Assembly: GCA_031969915.1 (NCBI GenBank) | Contig: DALYJJ010000002.1 | Coordinates: forward strand, 29,631 to 93,630 | Direction: 5' to 3' | DNA length: 64,000 nucleotides | Source of the DNA: DALYJJ01 sp031969915 | GTDB taxonomy: Bacteria; Acidobacteriota; Terriglobia; Bryobacterales; Bryobacteraceae | Shown: in pieces, positions 1 through 7,237 of the stretch | How the letters are laid out: each line of letters begins with the position of its first letter | How positions within the stretch are numbered: the first letter of the stretch is position 1 | The notes under the pieces: model-generated | Told to the model about the DNA's origin: nothing | Databases searched by the model: none | The model's input: the letters and a program-made list of their open reading frames with translations, nothing else | Translations under genes and position numbers: made by a program

Positions 1-35
1 CACCCTCTTCTCTTCATACAATCGGTAGGACGCCT

Positions 36-1148
36 ATGAGCCCGACACCGATTTCCCGCCGGACGCTGCTCTCCGCCAGCCTCCTCTTTCCTCTGCGCGC
101 CCGCGCCGCCGCCGAAACCGTTTACTTCGGCACCTACGGAGGCGGCATCCTCAGCGCCACGTTCGATTCAGCCACCGGGGTCCTGGCCAAGCCTTCGCCG
201 GCGGCAGCCACCGACAACCCTTCGTTCCTCGTGCTGCATCCCAACGGCAAACACCTCTATGCGGTCGGGGAAACCGGCGAAGGCTTCCTGGCGGCCTTCG
301 AGAGATCCGGGGGCAAGCTGAAACCCCTGAACAAGGTCCCCGCCCGCGGCGGCGCGCCCTGCCACATCACGCTCGACCGCACCGCCCGCTACGCCCTCGC
401 GGCCAACTATTCGGGCGGCAGCGTCATCGTGTACGCACTCGAAGCCAACGGCCTCCTGGGCCGCGAAACCGCCTTCGTCCAGCACCGTGGTTCCAGCATC
501 AACCCGCAACGGCAGCGCGAACCGCACGCCCACTCCATCCGCGTGTCGCCCGACAATCGGTTCGTCCTCGCCGCCGATCTCGGCCTCGACAAGCTCCTCG
601 TCTACAAGTTCGACGCCGCCACGGGCAGTCTCACCCCGCACGAGCCGGCTTTCGCCAAACTGCGCCCCGGCGCCGGTCCGCGTCACTTCGCGTTTCATCC
701 CGCGGGCCGTTTCGTCTACGTGATCAACGAACTCGACTCCACCGTCACCACCTTCGAGTTCAACGCCGCCAAGGCGGTGTGCAAGGAGGTCCTCACCGTC
801 TCGACGCTCCCTCCCGGCGCGGCGCCCGGCGGCAACTCCACGGCCGAAGTCCAGGTGCATCCCACCGGGAAGTTCCTGTATGGCTCCAACCGCGGGCACG
901 ACTCCATCGCGGTCTTCGCTCTCGCCCCGGACCCGGGCCGCCCGCGTCTGGTCGAGAACGTCTCGACGGGCGGAGCGACGCCGCGCAACTTCGGCATCCA
1001 TCCTTCCGGACTCTGGCTGATCGCCTGCAATCAGAAGACGAATAACGTGCAGGTCTTCGCCATCGACCCGGCCTCCGGCCGCTTGAAAGCGAACGGTCCC
1101 CTGGTGGGCATGCCCTCGCCCGTCTGCGTACAGTTCGATGCCCGGTGA
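36..1148 (+). CDS. Lactonase family (YbhE/Pgl-type) seven-bladed propeller protein
   Basis: A 370-residue protein starting at ATG 36 after a purine-rich TAGGACG. The N-terminus carries a twin-arginine motif (ISRRTLL) and a hydrophobic stretch ending in ARA, so export by Tat is likely. The rest is a run of propeller blades with recurring 'HPNGKHLYAVGE', 'SPDNRFVLAADLG' and 'HPTGKFLYGSNRG' segments, and length and motifs fit the cycloisomerase-like 6-phosphogluconolactonase family. The cytosolic members hydrolyse 6-phosphogluconolactone. An exported member may act on another lactone or only bind ligand, so the true substrate is unknown. The YjbQ gene follows after 6 nt and is probably co-transcribed. 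Confidence 0.85.
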   Translation: MSPTPISRRTLLSASLLFPLRARAAAETVYFGTYGGGILSATFDSATGVLAKPSPAAATDNPSFLVLHPNGKHLYAVGETGEGFLAAFERSGGKLKPLNKVPARGGAPCHITLDRTARYALAANYSGGSVIVYALEANGLLGRETAFVQHRGSSINPQRQREPHAHSIRVSPDNRFVLAADLGLDKLLVYKFDAATGSLTPHEPAFAKLRPGAGPRHFAFHPAGRFVYVINELDSTVTTFEFNAAKAVCKEVLTVSTLPPGAAPGGNSTAEVQVHPTGKFLYGSNRGHDSIAVFALAPDPGRPRLVENVSTGGATPRNFGIHPSGLWLIACNQKTNNVQVFAIDPASGRLKANGPLVGMPSPVCVQFDAR

Positions 1149-1154
1149 CGCCAC

Positions 1155-1574
1155 GTGGCCACGTTCCAGGAATCGATCCACCTGCCGACCAAGGGACACG
1201 CCGCCGTCATCGACATAACCGACCTCGTCCAGCAGATCGTTGCGCGGAGTGGCGTGGCCACGGGCATCGCGAACGTTTCGGGAGTGGGCTCCACGCTCGC
1301 CATCACGACCATCGAATACGAACCGGGCTGCGTGGCCGACCTCCAGCGGGCGCTCGAAGCGATCGCTCCCGCCAATGACAACTACCGCCACAACGCGCGT
1401 TGGGGCGATCACAACGGCTACTCGCATGTCCGTAGCGCGCTCCTCGGCACGGCGCGCGGCTACCCGGTGCGCGCCGGCGCGCTCGCGCTGGGCACGTGGC
1501 AGCAGGTCGTCCTCATCGATCTCGACGACCGACCGCGCCGCCGCGAGGTGATCGTCACCGTGGTTGGGGAATAA
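1155..1574 (+). CDS. YjbQ/UPF0047 family protein (secondary thiamine-phosphate synthase type)
   Basis: A 139-residue protein with a GTG start at 1155, 6 nt after the upstream stop. It has the family's core in order: an ITTIEYEPG strand, a 'HNARWGDHNGYSHVRSALLG' helix with conserved His residues, and the terminal LGTWQQVVLIDLDDRPRRR segment. Length matches the usual ~135-140 residues. Family members have weak thiamine-phosphate synthase activity and a putative metal site formed by the conserved His. The cellular role is not settled. A dedicated thiE lies about 52 kb away at 53195. Confidence 0.88.
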   Translation: MATFQESIHLPTKGHAAVIDITDLVQQIVARSGVATGIANVSGVGSTLAITTIEYEPGCVADLQRALEAIAPANDNYRHNARWGDHNGYSHVRSALLGTARGYPVRAGALALGTWQQVVLIDLDDRPRRREVIVTVVGE

Positions 1575-1581
1575 TGGAAGT

Positions 1582-2154
1582 ATGCGCGGGCTGCTGGGAA
1601 CCACGTTGGCCCTGGGCGTCGTCATCGCACTCGGTGCGAGCAACCTCACTCACTACCAGAAAGCGAAGCAGAAGATCGATCTCATTGAGGGCGATCGCGC
1701 CCCGCGCGGCGCGCGCATCACGCTGAGCGAAGAAGAACTCGACGCCTACGTGCGCGGCGAGATCCCGACCGTGGCCGGCCAGGGCGCCGTGAAGAGCTCC
1801 AAAGTCAAACTCCGTGCGAACGGCGGACGCGTGGACGCGCAGGTGGACTTCATTCAGTTGCAGAAGAACACCGGCCGAAAGCCGGGTTGGCTGCTTTCGC
1901 GCCTTCTGCGCGGCGAGCACTCCGTTTCCGCCTCGGTCCGGATGCAGTCCGCCAAGGGACAGGCCACGGTGTGGGTGGACGAAGTGACCCTCAACGGTGT
2001 CGCGCTGGGCGGTCCGCTGCTCGACTTCCTGATGGATGCGTTCATCACGCCCAAGTTCCCGGACGTGAAGATCGGCGAGCCCTTCCCGCTGAAGCACGAC
2101 GTCGAGCGCGTCGACATCCGGCCGGATGCGGTTCACGTCCAGATCAGGCGTTGA
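1582..2154 (+). CDS. Hypothetical membrane-anchored protein
   Basis: A 190-residue protein. I start it at ATG 1582, preceded by GGGGA about 10 nt upstream, because the longer TTG start at 1564 overlaps the end of the YjbQ gene. One N-terminal hydrophobic helix (LLGTTLALGVVIALGASN) predicts a signal anchor. The remainder is soluble and charged, with no motif I recognise. The C-terminal 'VERVDIRPDAVHVQIRR' ending resembles small periplasmic beta-sandwich proteins, but not enough to assign a family. Its 3' end overlaps the convergent HD-domain gene by 11 nt. Confidence 0.65.
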   Translation: MRGLLGTTLALGVVIALGASNLTHYQKAKQKIDLIEGDRAPRGARITLSEEELDAYVRGEIPTVAGQGAVKSSKVKLRANGGRVDAQVDFIQLQKNTGRKPGWLLSRLLRGEHSVSASVRMQSAKGQATVWVDEVTLNGVALGGPLLDFLMDAFITPKFPDVKIGEPFPLKHDVERVDIRPDAVHVQIRR

Positions 2155-2758
2155 CCGGAGGTCCCGCCGAGTCGCGCCGCGCCGCCTCCGCTTGCATCGC
2201 CCTCCACGTCTCTTCGAGCTCCGAAGCCAACCGCCCGCCCGAACGCCGGTACACATCGATCAGACTTCCGTAATACCAGAACTGTTCCGCGCGGCTCTTG
2301 GTCCGGAACCGCTGCCAGAGCGCTTCGCCCTGCTCGCGGTAATCGGTGAGCATCGAGCGCAGGTTGTGCAGCTTGTCGGCGCAGGAAACCAGGCGCACGG
2401 ACGCGCTCGCTTCCGCCAGGTGATCGATGTAGGCCTGCTTCCGCTCCCGCCAGCGGTCCTTGCCGTGCTCCTCGTCGCTGGTGCAGCCCTCGACAATCGC
2501 GAGCACCGCCTCGCCGAACCGTTCGCGGATCTCCGCGCGGAGCCCGTCGCGCCCGCCCGGATACGAATCGCCCTGATCCTCCAGCGCGTCGTGCAGCAAC
2601 GCCGCAATGCACTCGACTTCGCCGCCCCCGCCCTCGGCCGTCAGGCTCGCCACAGCCAGCAGATGCGCGACGTAAGGAATCGCCGTGCTTTTCCTCTTCT
2701 GTTCGCGGTGCAGGGCACTCGCGAACACCAACGCCGCGTCGAATCGTTCGCTCAGCAT
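2144..2758 (-). CDS. HD-domain phosphohydrolase (SpoT/RelA hydrolase-like)
   Basis: A 204-residue protein beginning MLSERFDAAL at 2758. It has the HD fold of RelA/SpoT-type ppGpp hydrolases: 'YVAHLLAVA' (first His), 'AALLHDALED' (the HD pair near residue 55) and 'CADKLHNLRSM' (distal Asp, near residue 125). There is no synthetase, TGS or ACT domain, so it resembles a small alarmone hydrolase or another nucleotide phosphohydrolase. A much longer open frame on this strand continues upstream to 3469, but it reads through the tRNA-Sec gene and is not credible as one protein. Substrate unknown. Confidence 0.85.
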   Translation of the reverse strand: MLSERFDAALVFASALHREQKRKSTAIPYVAHLLAVASLTAEGGGGEVECIAALLHDALEDQGDSYPGGRDGLRAEIRERFGEAVLAIVEGCTSDEEHGKDRWRERKQAYIDHLAEASASVRLVSCADKLHNLRSMLTDYREQGEALWQRFRTKSRAEQFWYYGSLIDVYRRSGGRLASELEETWRAMQAEAARRDSAGPPVNA

Positions 2759-2795
2759 GAATGCGCCATGATACCCGGAATGCGGCGCGTGAGGT

Positions 2796-2889
2796 TGGCG
2801 GAAGCCAGTGGGGGTCGAACCCACCCGAGACGCAAGCGCCTCACACTGGTTTTGAAGACCAGGCCCGGCACCGGCCGGAATTGGCTTCC
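2796..2889 (-). tRNA. selC: tRNA-Sec (selenocysteine), anticodon UCA
   Basis: Read on the minus strand, this 94-nt gene folds as a bacterial selenocysteine tRNA. The acceptor stem has 8 bp (GGAAGCCA with TGGCTTCC), followed by G73 and an encoded CCA. The D stem is extended to 5-6 bp with a 4-nt loop. The anticodon stem is CTGGT/ACCAG, the loop is CTTCAAA and the anticodon TCA. The long variable arm has stem GAGGCG/CGTCTC, and the T stem GTGGG/CCCAC has 5 bp. The 8+5 acceptor/T arrangement and the UGA-reading anticodon are diagnostic. It sits between two HD-domain genes on the same strand. No selA, selB or selD gene lies in the window. Confidence 0.95.
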
Positions 2890-2898
2890 GTTTCGATT

Positions 2899-3498
2899 CT
2901 ACTCGCTGGCGGCCGCGGCGCTCGTGCCGGTGCCCGCCAGTCCGAGTTCGCCGGCCCTCGCCCGCATCGCCTCGATGCAAAAGCCGATGTGCTCGTCCAG
3001 GTCCACGCCCAGCTCCGCCGCTCCGTTGACGATGTCCTCCCGGCTGACGCTGCGCGCGAAGGCTTTGTCCTTCATCTTCTTCCGCACGGACTTCACGTCC
3101 ACCTCGTGAATGCTGCGGCTCGGCTTCACGTAGGAAATCGCGGTGAGAAAGCCCGCCAGTTCGTCGCAGGCGAACAACGTCTTCTCGAGCGCGCTCTCGC
3201 GCGGCACGCCCGAGTAGTTGGCGTGCGACAGGATCGCTCTGCGGATCTCCTCCGGGACGCCGCGCGCGGCCAGCATCGGCTCGCCTTTCATCGGGTGATC
3301 CGGCGCCGCGGGATGGATCTCCCAATCGAAGTCGTGAAGCAGCGCCGTCACCGACCACTTCGCCTCGTCCTCGCCGTTCCTTCGCGCATAGGCGGCGACG
3401 CATGCCTCCACCGCCAAGGCGTGCTTGCGCAGCCCGTCGGACTGAATGAACTCGCAGACGATGGACCACGCCGCCGCGCGGTCAATGGCGGAACTCAT
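2899..3498 (-). CDS. HD-domain hydrolase (COG2316-like)
   Basis: A 199-residue cytosolic protein with no signal peptide. HD-superfamily metal ligands are visible: 'LRKHALAVE' (His near residue 26), 'ALLHDFDWE' (HD pair near residue 53), 'ILSHANYSG' (His near residue 91) and 'FACDELAGF' (Asp near residue 111). The layout matches predicted HD hydrolases of the COG2316 type, whose substrate is not established. The tRNA-Sec gene lies 9 nt downstream on the same strand, so read-through transcription into that tRNA is possible. It is divergent from the CBM9-like gene at 3524, with a 25-bp gap. Confidence 0.83.
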   Translation of the reverse strand: MSSAIDRAAAWSIVCEFIQSDGLRKHALAVEACVAAYARRNGEDEAKWSVTALLHDFDWEIHPAAPDHPMKGEPMLAARGVPEEIRRAILSHANYSGVPRESALEKTLFACDELAGFLTAISYVKPSRSIHEVDVKSVRKKMKDKAFARSVSREDIVNGAAELGVDLDEHIGFCIEAMRARAGELGLAGTGTSAAAASE

Positions 3499-3523
3499 AC
3501 GGACGAGGATACCCTAAGTCTCG

Positions 3524-4315
3524 ATGGACCTCGCCCACTACACCGCCCGCCGCGCCACCGCACCGATGATCATCGACGGACGCCTGGACGAAGCCGCCTG
3601 GCGCGCCGCCGCGCCCTCTTCGCCCTTCATCGACATCGTCACCGGCGAGCCCGCGTGGTTCGATACGCGCGTGCGCATCCTGTGGGATGACGATCACCTC
3701 TACTTCGGCTTCACCGCCGAGGAGACTCACGTGTGGGCCACCCTTACCGAGCGCGATTCCAAGATCTGGCTCGATAACGACCTGGAGATCTTCATCGCCG
3801 GCCAGGATGCCTACTATGAGTTCGAAATCAACGCCTATGGGACGATCTACGAGGTGTTCTGGGTCTGGCAGGACATGTACCGCGAAGGCAGCCCCTACAA
3901 CGTCCCCGAGTGGAATCCGGCGGGCCGCCCGCTGATGCTCATCGACGGTATCGGCGGCCACGTGCACCCGCGCGGCTGGCGCAACGGCTTCCTCGATTAC
4001 GATCTCCCCGGCCTGCGCGCCGCCGTGCACATCGATGGCACGCTGAATGACCCATCGGACACCGACCGCGGCTGGTCCTGCGAAGTCGCGATACCGTGGG
4101 CCGGCCTGCATTGGCTTGCCGACGGCCGATCCCTGCCGCCTCGCGAGGGCGATGTGTGGCGCATCGACTGCTCGCGCTTCCAGCACATCGGCCCGCGCGG
4201 TGAACGCCTGGACCCCGCGGCCGGCTGGACGTGGAATCGCCACGGCCACTACGATTCACATATCCCGGAGACGTTCACCTTCGTGCACTTCTCGCGCGAT
4301 CCGGCGGCCGCCTGA
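3524..4315 (+). CDS. CBM9-like carbohydrate-binding protein
   Basis: A 263-residue protein that resembles the stand-alone family-9 carbohydrate-binding domain. It opens with 'IIDGRLDEAAWRAAAPS', the typical CBM9 entry, continues with 'VRILWDDDHLYFGFTAEE' and 'WLDNDLEIFIAG', and ends with 'EVAIPWAGL' and 'WRIDCSRFQH'. There is no signal peptide, so it is either cytosolic or starts further upstream, though the upstream gap is only 25 bp. Members are often annotated as carbohydrate-binding family 9-like and their ligand is usually unknown. Convergent with the S41 protease gene. Confidence 0.8.
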   Translation: MDLAHYTARRATAPMIIDGRLDEAAWRAAAPSSPFIDIVTGEPAWFDTRVRILWDDDHLYFGFTAEETHVWATLTERDSKIWLDNDLEIFIAGQDAYYEFEINAYGTIYEVFWVWQDMYREGSPYNVPEWNPAGRPLMLIDGIGGHVHPRGWRNGFLDYDLPGLRAAVHIDGTLNDPSDTDRGWSCEVAIPWAGLHWLADGRSLPPREGDVWRIDCSRFQHIGPRGERLDPAAGWTWNRHGHYDSHIPETFTFVHFSRDPAAA

Positions 4316-4320
4316 CCGGA

Positions 4321-6042
4321 CTACCGGGGCCGCGAGTTCCGGATGTGATCGACGATGATCCCGGAGATTCGTTCCACGAACGGCCGCCCGCTGTTCAACA
4401 GGTTCTCGCGCGTCATGTAGTTCACGTCGATGTCCGGCCGCACGCCGATGTTCTCCAGGTACGGCGCGGATGGATAGTCGGCGGTGCTGATGTACCTGGG
4501 CCGCGTGACGAGGGTCAGCGTGTTGCCCGCCGTGGCCTCCGAATAGAAACCGGCGGACCAGCCCTCCGAGAGGCCGCCCATGCCCGCGGTTCTCATGCCG
4601 ACGATCGGACCGCGGCGATTGTCCTGAATGATCGACGGAAAGATGTCCGCGGCCGAAACCGAAAACTCGTCCGTCAGGACGATCAGCGGCTTGGTGTACA
4701 CCACGGGCGCGGGATCCGATTCAAAGGAAGCTCCGATCAACGCTCCCGTCTGTGTGCACACCGGGATGGGCCCCGTGAGGCCGCCTTCGCGATACGCCGT
4801 CCGCATTTGTGCAACGTAGCTATCCACCAGGGCGATGATCCACTCGTCCGCCCGCTGCGCCCGCAGGGCCAGGGGAAGCGTGGCGAAGGAGTTCATGAAG
4901 TTTATGGTCGGCCGGATCTGCTGGGCGAAACCCGTGAAGCGGTACGGGATCAGCCGCGAAGCGGCATCGTGCAGGTAACAGCCGCCTCCGGGGTTACGCA
5001 TCACGTCGACGATCAGGCCGTCGGTGTTCTGCTCCAGGAAAGCGATCTCCCCGTCCAACTCCCGTAATGCGATCAGGAGGGGCGGCGAGAAGCTCGGAAT
5101 TCTCAGGTAGCCGATGCGGAGGCCGCCCGCCGTGAACGTGCCGGAATAGTGAAAATCGATCGGATTGCGGCCCAGGCGCAATTGGAACGAGGGCGGCAGG
5201 CCCCCGGCGAACACAGGGTTGCGCGCGCCCCACCCCAACACGAACCGCCGCGGTTCCTCCGATCCCGTTTCCTCGTTCCAGGTTGTGCCCTGGAACAGAA
5301 GCGAGTCCGGCGCCTGGAAGGGGCGAATCTCCGCCGGTTCGCCGAAGGCGCTTCGCTCCACAGACGTCTTCACCGCAGGCACCGGCCCGGCCTGCAGAAA
5401 CGGTACGCCCTGCTTCACCCAGCGCAGCGCGATAGTCTGCTCTTCCCCGGAGGCGCGGCGGATCACCACCTGCGCCGTGTCGCCGAGTTCCACGGCACGG
5501 GGCACTTGCGCCTGGGGCCGGAACGTAATCCGATCGGCGGCGTAGCGGCGCGTCGTCGCGGGATTCCCCAGGGCGATGCGTTTGGCGAAGTGCTGAATCC
5601 ACTCCTCGGCGCTTCGCCCGTCCAGCGATACCAGCTCGTCCCCAACCTGGAACGGGAACTCCGCCGCGGGCAGAAATTGGCGGTTGATCTGATCGATCAG
5701 AACCTTGCCGTCGTAGATGTCCACGGAGAAGCCGAGGTTGGCGTTAAAGCCGAACGACGCCGCGCTGTATCCGCTATGGCCGTCGTCGAGGCTGGCCACG
5801 TACTCTTGACAGATCTCGTAGTATTCCAGGTCGGAGCTAGCGGCGCGGATGCGCGACAGCCACGGCGTGAGGTTCAGCAGATCGAATCCCAGCGCGTACT
5901 TCTTCCACTCCGCCGGCGCGTATCGCTTCGCGTAGAGGGCGGCGAGATTCTGAAAATCGTGAGCACGCTGATCCGGCGTCATCTGCGCCGCGGCAGTGCC
6001 GAGGGTCAGCGTGATCGCCAAGACAGAAAGCGCGATTCGCAT
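4321..6042 (-). CDS. Secreted S41-family peptidase (tail-specific/tricorn-like)
   Basis: A 573-residue protein. I start it at 6042 (MRIALSVLAITLTLGTAAA, a clear signal peptide) because an AAAGGGGA ribosome site lies about 9 nt upstream; an 18-residue extension is open but lacks these features. A helical N-terminal region is followed by a PDZ-like segment (near 'VLIDQI' and 'GDELVSLDGRS'), a beta-rich insert and a C-terminal S41 domain. That domain has 'DGLIVDVMRNPGGG' and 'TDEFSVSAADIF', where Ser463 is the probable nucleophile. Expected to be periplasmic or exported, cleaving peptides or protein tails. Substrate unknown. Confidence 0.85.
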   Translation of the reverse strand: MRIALSVLAITLTLGTAAAQMTPDQRAHDFQNLAALYAKRYAPAEWKKYALGFDLLNLTPWLSRIRAASSDLEYYEICQEYVASLDDGHSGYSAASFGFNANLGFSVDIYDGKVLIDQINRQFLPAAEFPFQVGDELVSLDGRSAEEWIQHFAKRIALGNPATTRRYAADRITFRPQAQVPRAVELGDTAQVVIRRASGEEQTIALRWVKQGVPFLQAGPVPAVKTSVERSAFGEPAEIRPFQAPDSLLFQGTTWNEETGSEEPRRFVLGWGARNPVFAGGLPPSFQLRLGRNPIDFHYSGTFTAGGLRIGYLRIPSFSPPLLIALRELDGEIAFLEQNTDGLIVDVMRNPGGGCYLHDAASRLIPYRFTGFAQQIRPTINFMNSFATLPLALRAQRADEWIIALVDSYVAQMRTAYREGGLTGPIPVCTQTGALIGASFESDPAPVVYTKPLIVLTDEFSVSAADIFPSIIQDNRRGPIVGMRTAGMGGLSEGWSAGFYSEATAGNTLTLVTRPRYISTADYPSAPYLENIGVRPDIDVNYMTRENLLNSGRPFVERISGIIVDHIRNSRPR

Positions 6043-6121
6043 AAAGTCGATTCCCCTTTCCAACGAAATCGGCTTTATCTTAGCGCGCCGGATCATGCGC
6101 GCCGGCTGCCGGAAGAGTTCG

Positions 6122-7162
6122 TTACACTTTTCGCAGTTTCGTTACCCGCCCGACTTCCACCCACTCCACCACGAAGATGTTGCCCCTGTGATCGAACGAG
6201 GCTCCGTGCGGGCAAATGAACTTCCCGGGGATGAACTTGTCGCGAGGCTGTTTGCGAAGCTGCCCCCAGGTGTTCGACCCATCCTCGCCAAGGTGCGCGA
6301 TCAGCTTGTCTTCCCGGTCGAGCAGCGTCACCCGGGCCGCCAGGTCGGGAATCACGTAGACCCCCTTGCGCTCGGAAAAATGGCACGGCAGATTCACCAC
6401 GCCTTCCGCGAAGCGTACGTGCTTTCCGTCGAGCGTGAAGTATTGCAGACGCTTGTTGGTGCGGTCCGCCACCAGTAACAGCGGTTCCTTGCCGCGCGTG
6501 TCCACCGTCAGGCCATGCGGGCAATTCAACTGCCCCGCGTCCTTGCCCACGCCGCCGAACGTCCTCACCCACTCACCCTTCGCGTTGTACTGATTGATGT
6601 AGCTCGATCCGTATCCGTCGCCCACATAGATGTCCCCGTTCGGAGCCACGGCGAGATTGGTCGGGCTGTACTTCTTCGGCTTCCCGTCCGCGCCCGGCGC
6701 GTACTGCGGCGATTCCTTCGGATAGCCGAGCGTGAACATTTCCCTGCCGTCGAGCGTCGTCTTCACCACCAGGTTCCGCTTGGTGTCGCACAGGTAGAGG
6801 AATTCCTCGCGCCCTTCCTTGCGAATGTGCAGCCCGTGTGCACCGCCCTTGAAGTCCTTTCCCCAACTCTTGACGAACTTGCCCTTTTCGTCGAAAACCA
6901 CCATCGTGTCGTGGCTTTCGCTCACGTCGTTCACCGTGTGGTGCACGTAGATGTGGCCCTTGGAGTCTTCCACCACCCCATGCGTGTTGCCGTAGGCAAT
7001 GGTTTTCGGCAACTCACCCCAATCGTGGATCACTTCATACGTGTGGTCGCCCGCGCCCACCACGGGGCGCTTCGTACCGCTCTTGTCGGTGGAGCCCAGA
7101 ATGGCGGGCGCCGCCACGAACGGCATGGCCCGGAGAACATCTCGACGGCTTGCAATCCCCAT
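6122..7162 (-). CDS. Tat-exported NHL-repeat propeller protein
   Basis: A 346-residue protein from ATG at 7162. The start is chosen for the twin-arginine leader (SRRDVLRAMPFVAAPAIL). The body is an NHL/6-bladed propeller: 'GVVEDSKGHIYVHHTV', 'LAVAPNGDIYVGDGYG', 'LTVDTRGKEPLLLVADRTN' and 'ASFDHRGNIFVVEW'. Its overall arrangement is like peptidylglycine alpha-amidating lyase-type NHL proteins common in Planctomycetes and Acidobacteria. The propeller probably mediates binding or acts as a lyase scaffold, but no catalytic residues can be assigned. Divergent from the glycosidase gene at 7238, with a 75-bp shared promoter region. Confidence 0.78.
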   Translation of the reverse strand: MGIASRRDVLRAMPFVAAPAILGSTDKSGTKRPVVGAGDHTYEVIHDWGELPKTIAYGNTHGVVEDSKGHIYVHHTVNDVSESHDTMVVFDEKGKFVKSWGKDFKGGAHGLHIRKEGREEFLYLCDTKRNLVVKTTLDGREMFTLGYPKESPQYAPGADGKPKKYSPTNLAVAPNGDIYVGDGYGSSYINQYNAKGEWVRTFGGVGKDAGQLNCPHGLTVDTRGKEPLLLVADRTNKRLQYFTLDGKHVRFAEGVVNLPCHFSERKGVYVIPDLAARVTLLDREDKLIAHLGEDGSNTWGQLRKQPRDKFIPGKFICPHGASFDHRGNIFVVEWVEVGRVTKLRKV

Positions 7163-7237
7163 ATGTCTCGCCGTTATAGCACGCCGCTGCGCACTTTTCC
7201 AATTCGGCGGCGCGGCGATGATACAGTAGGCCAAGGT

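Noticed and set aside
168..1649. 493-residue open frame on the minus strand across the lactonase and YjbQ genes
   Set aside because: It is fully antisense to two well-recognised families. Its Arg/Gly/Asp/Val-rich composition is typical of a GC-rich shadow frame.
2144..3469. 441-residue minus-strand frame joining the first HD gene to upstream sequence
   Set aside because: It reads through the tRNA-Sec gene. The HD domain starts cleanly at the ATG at 2758, and the upstream portion overlaps the second HD gene in another frame.
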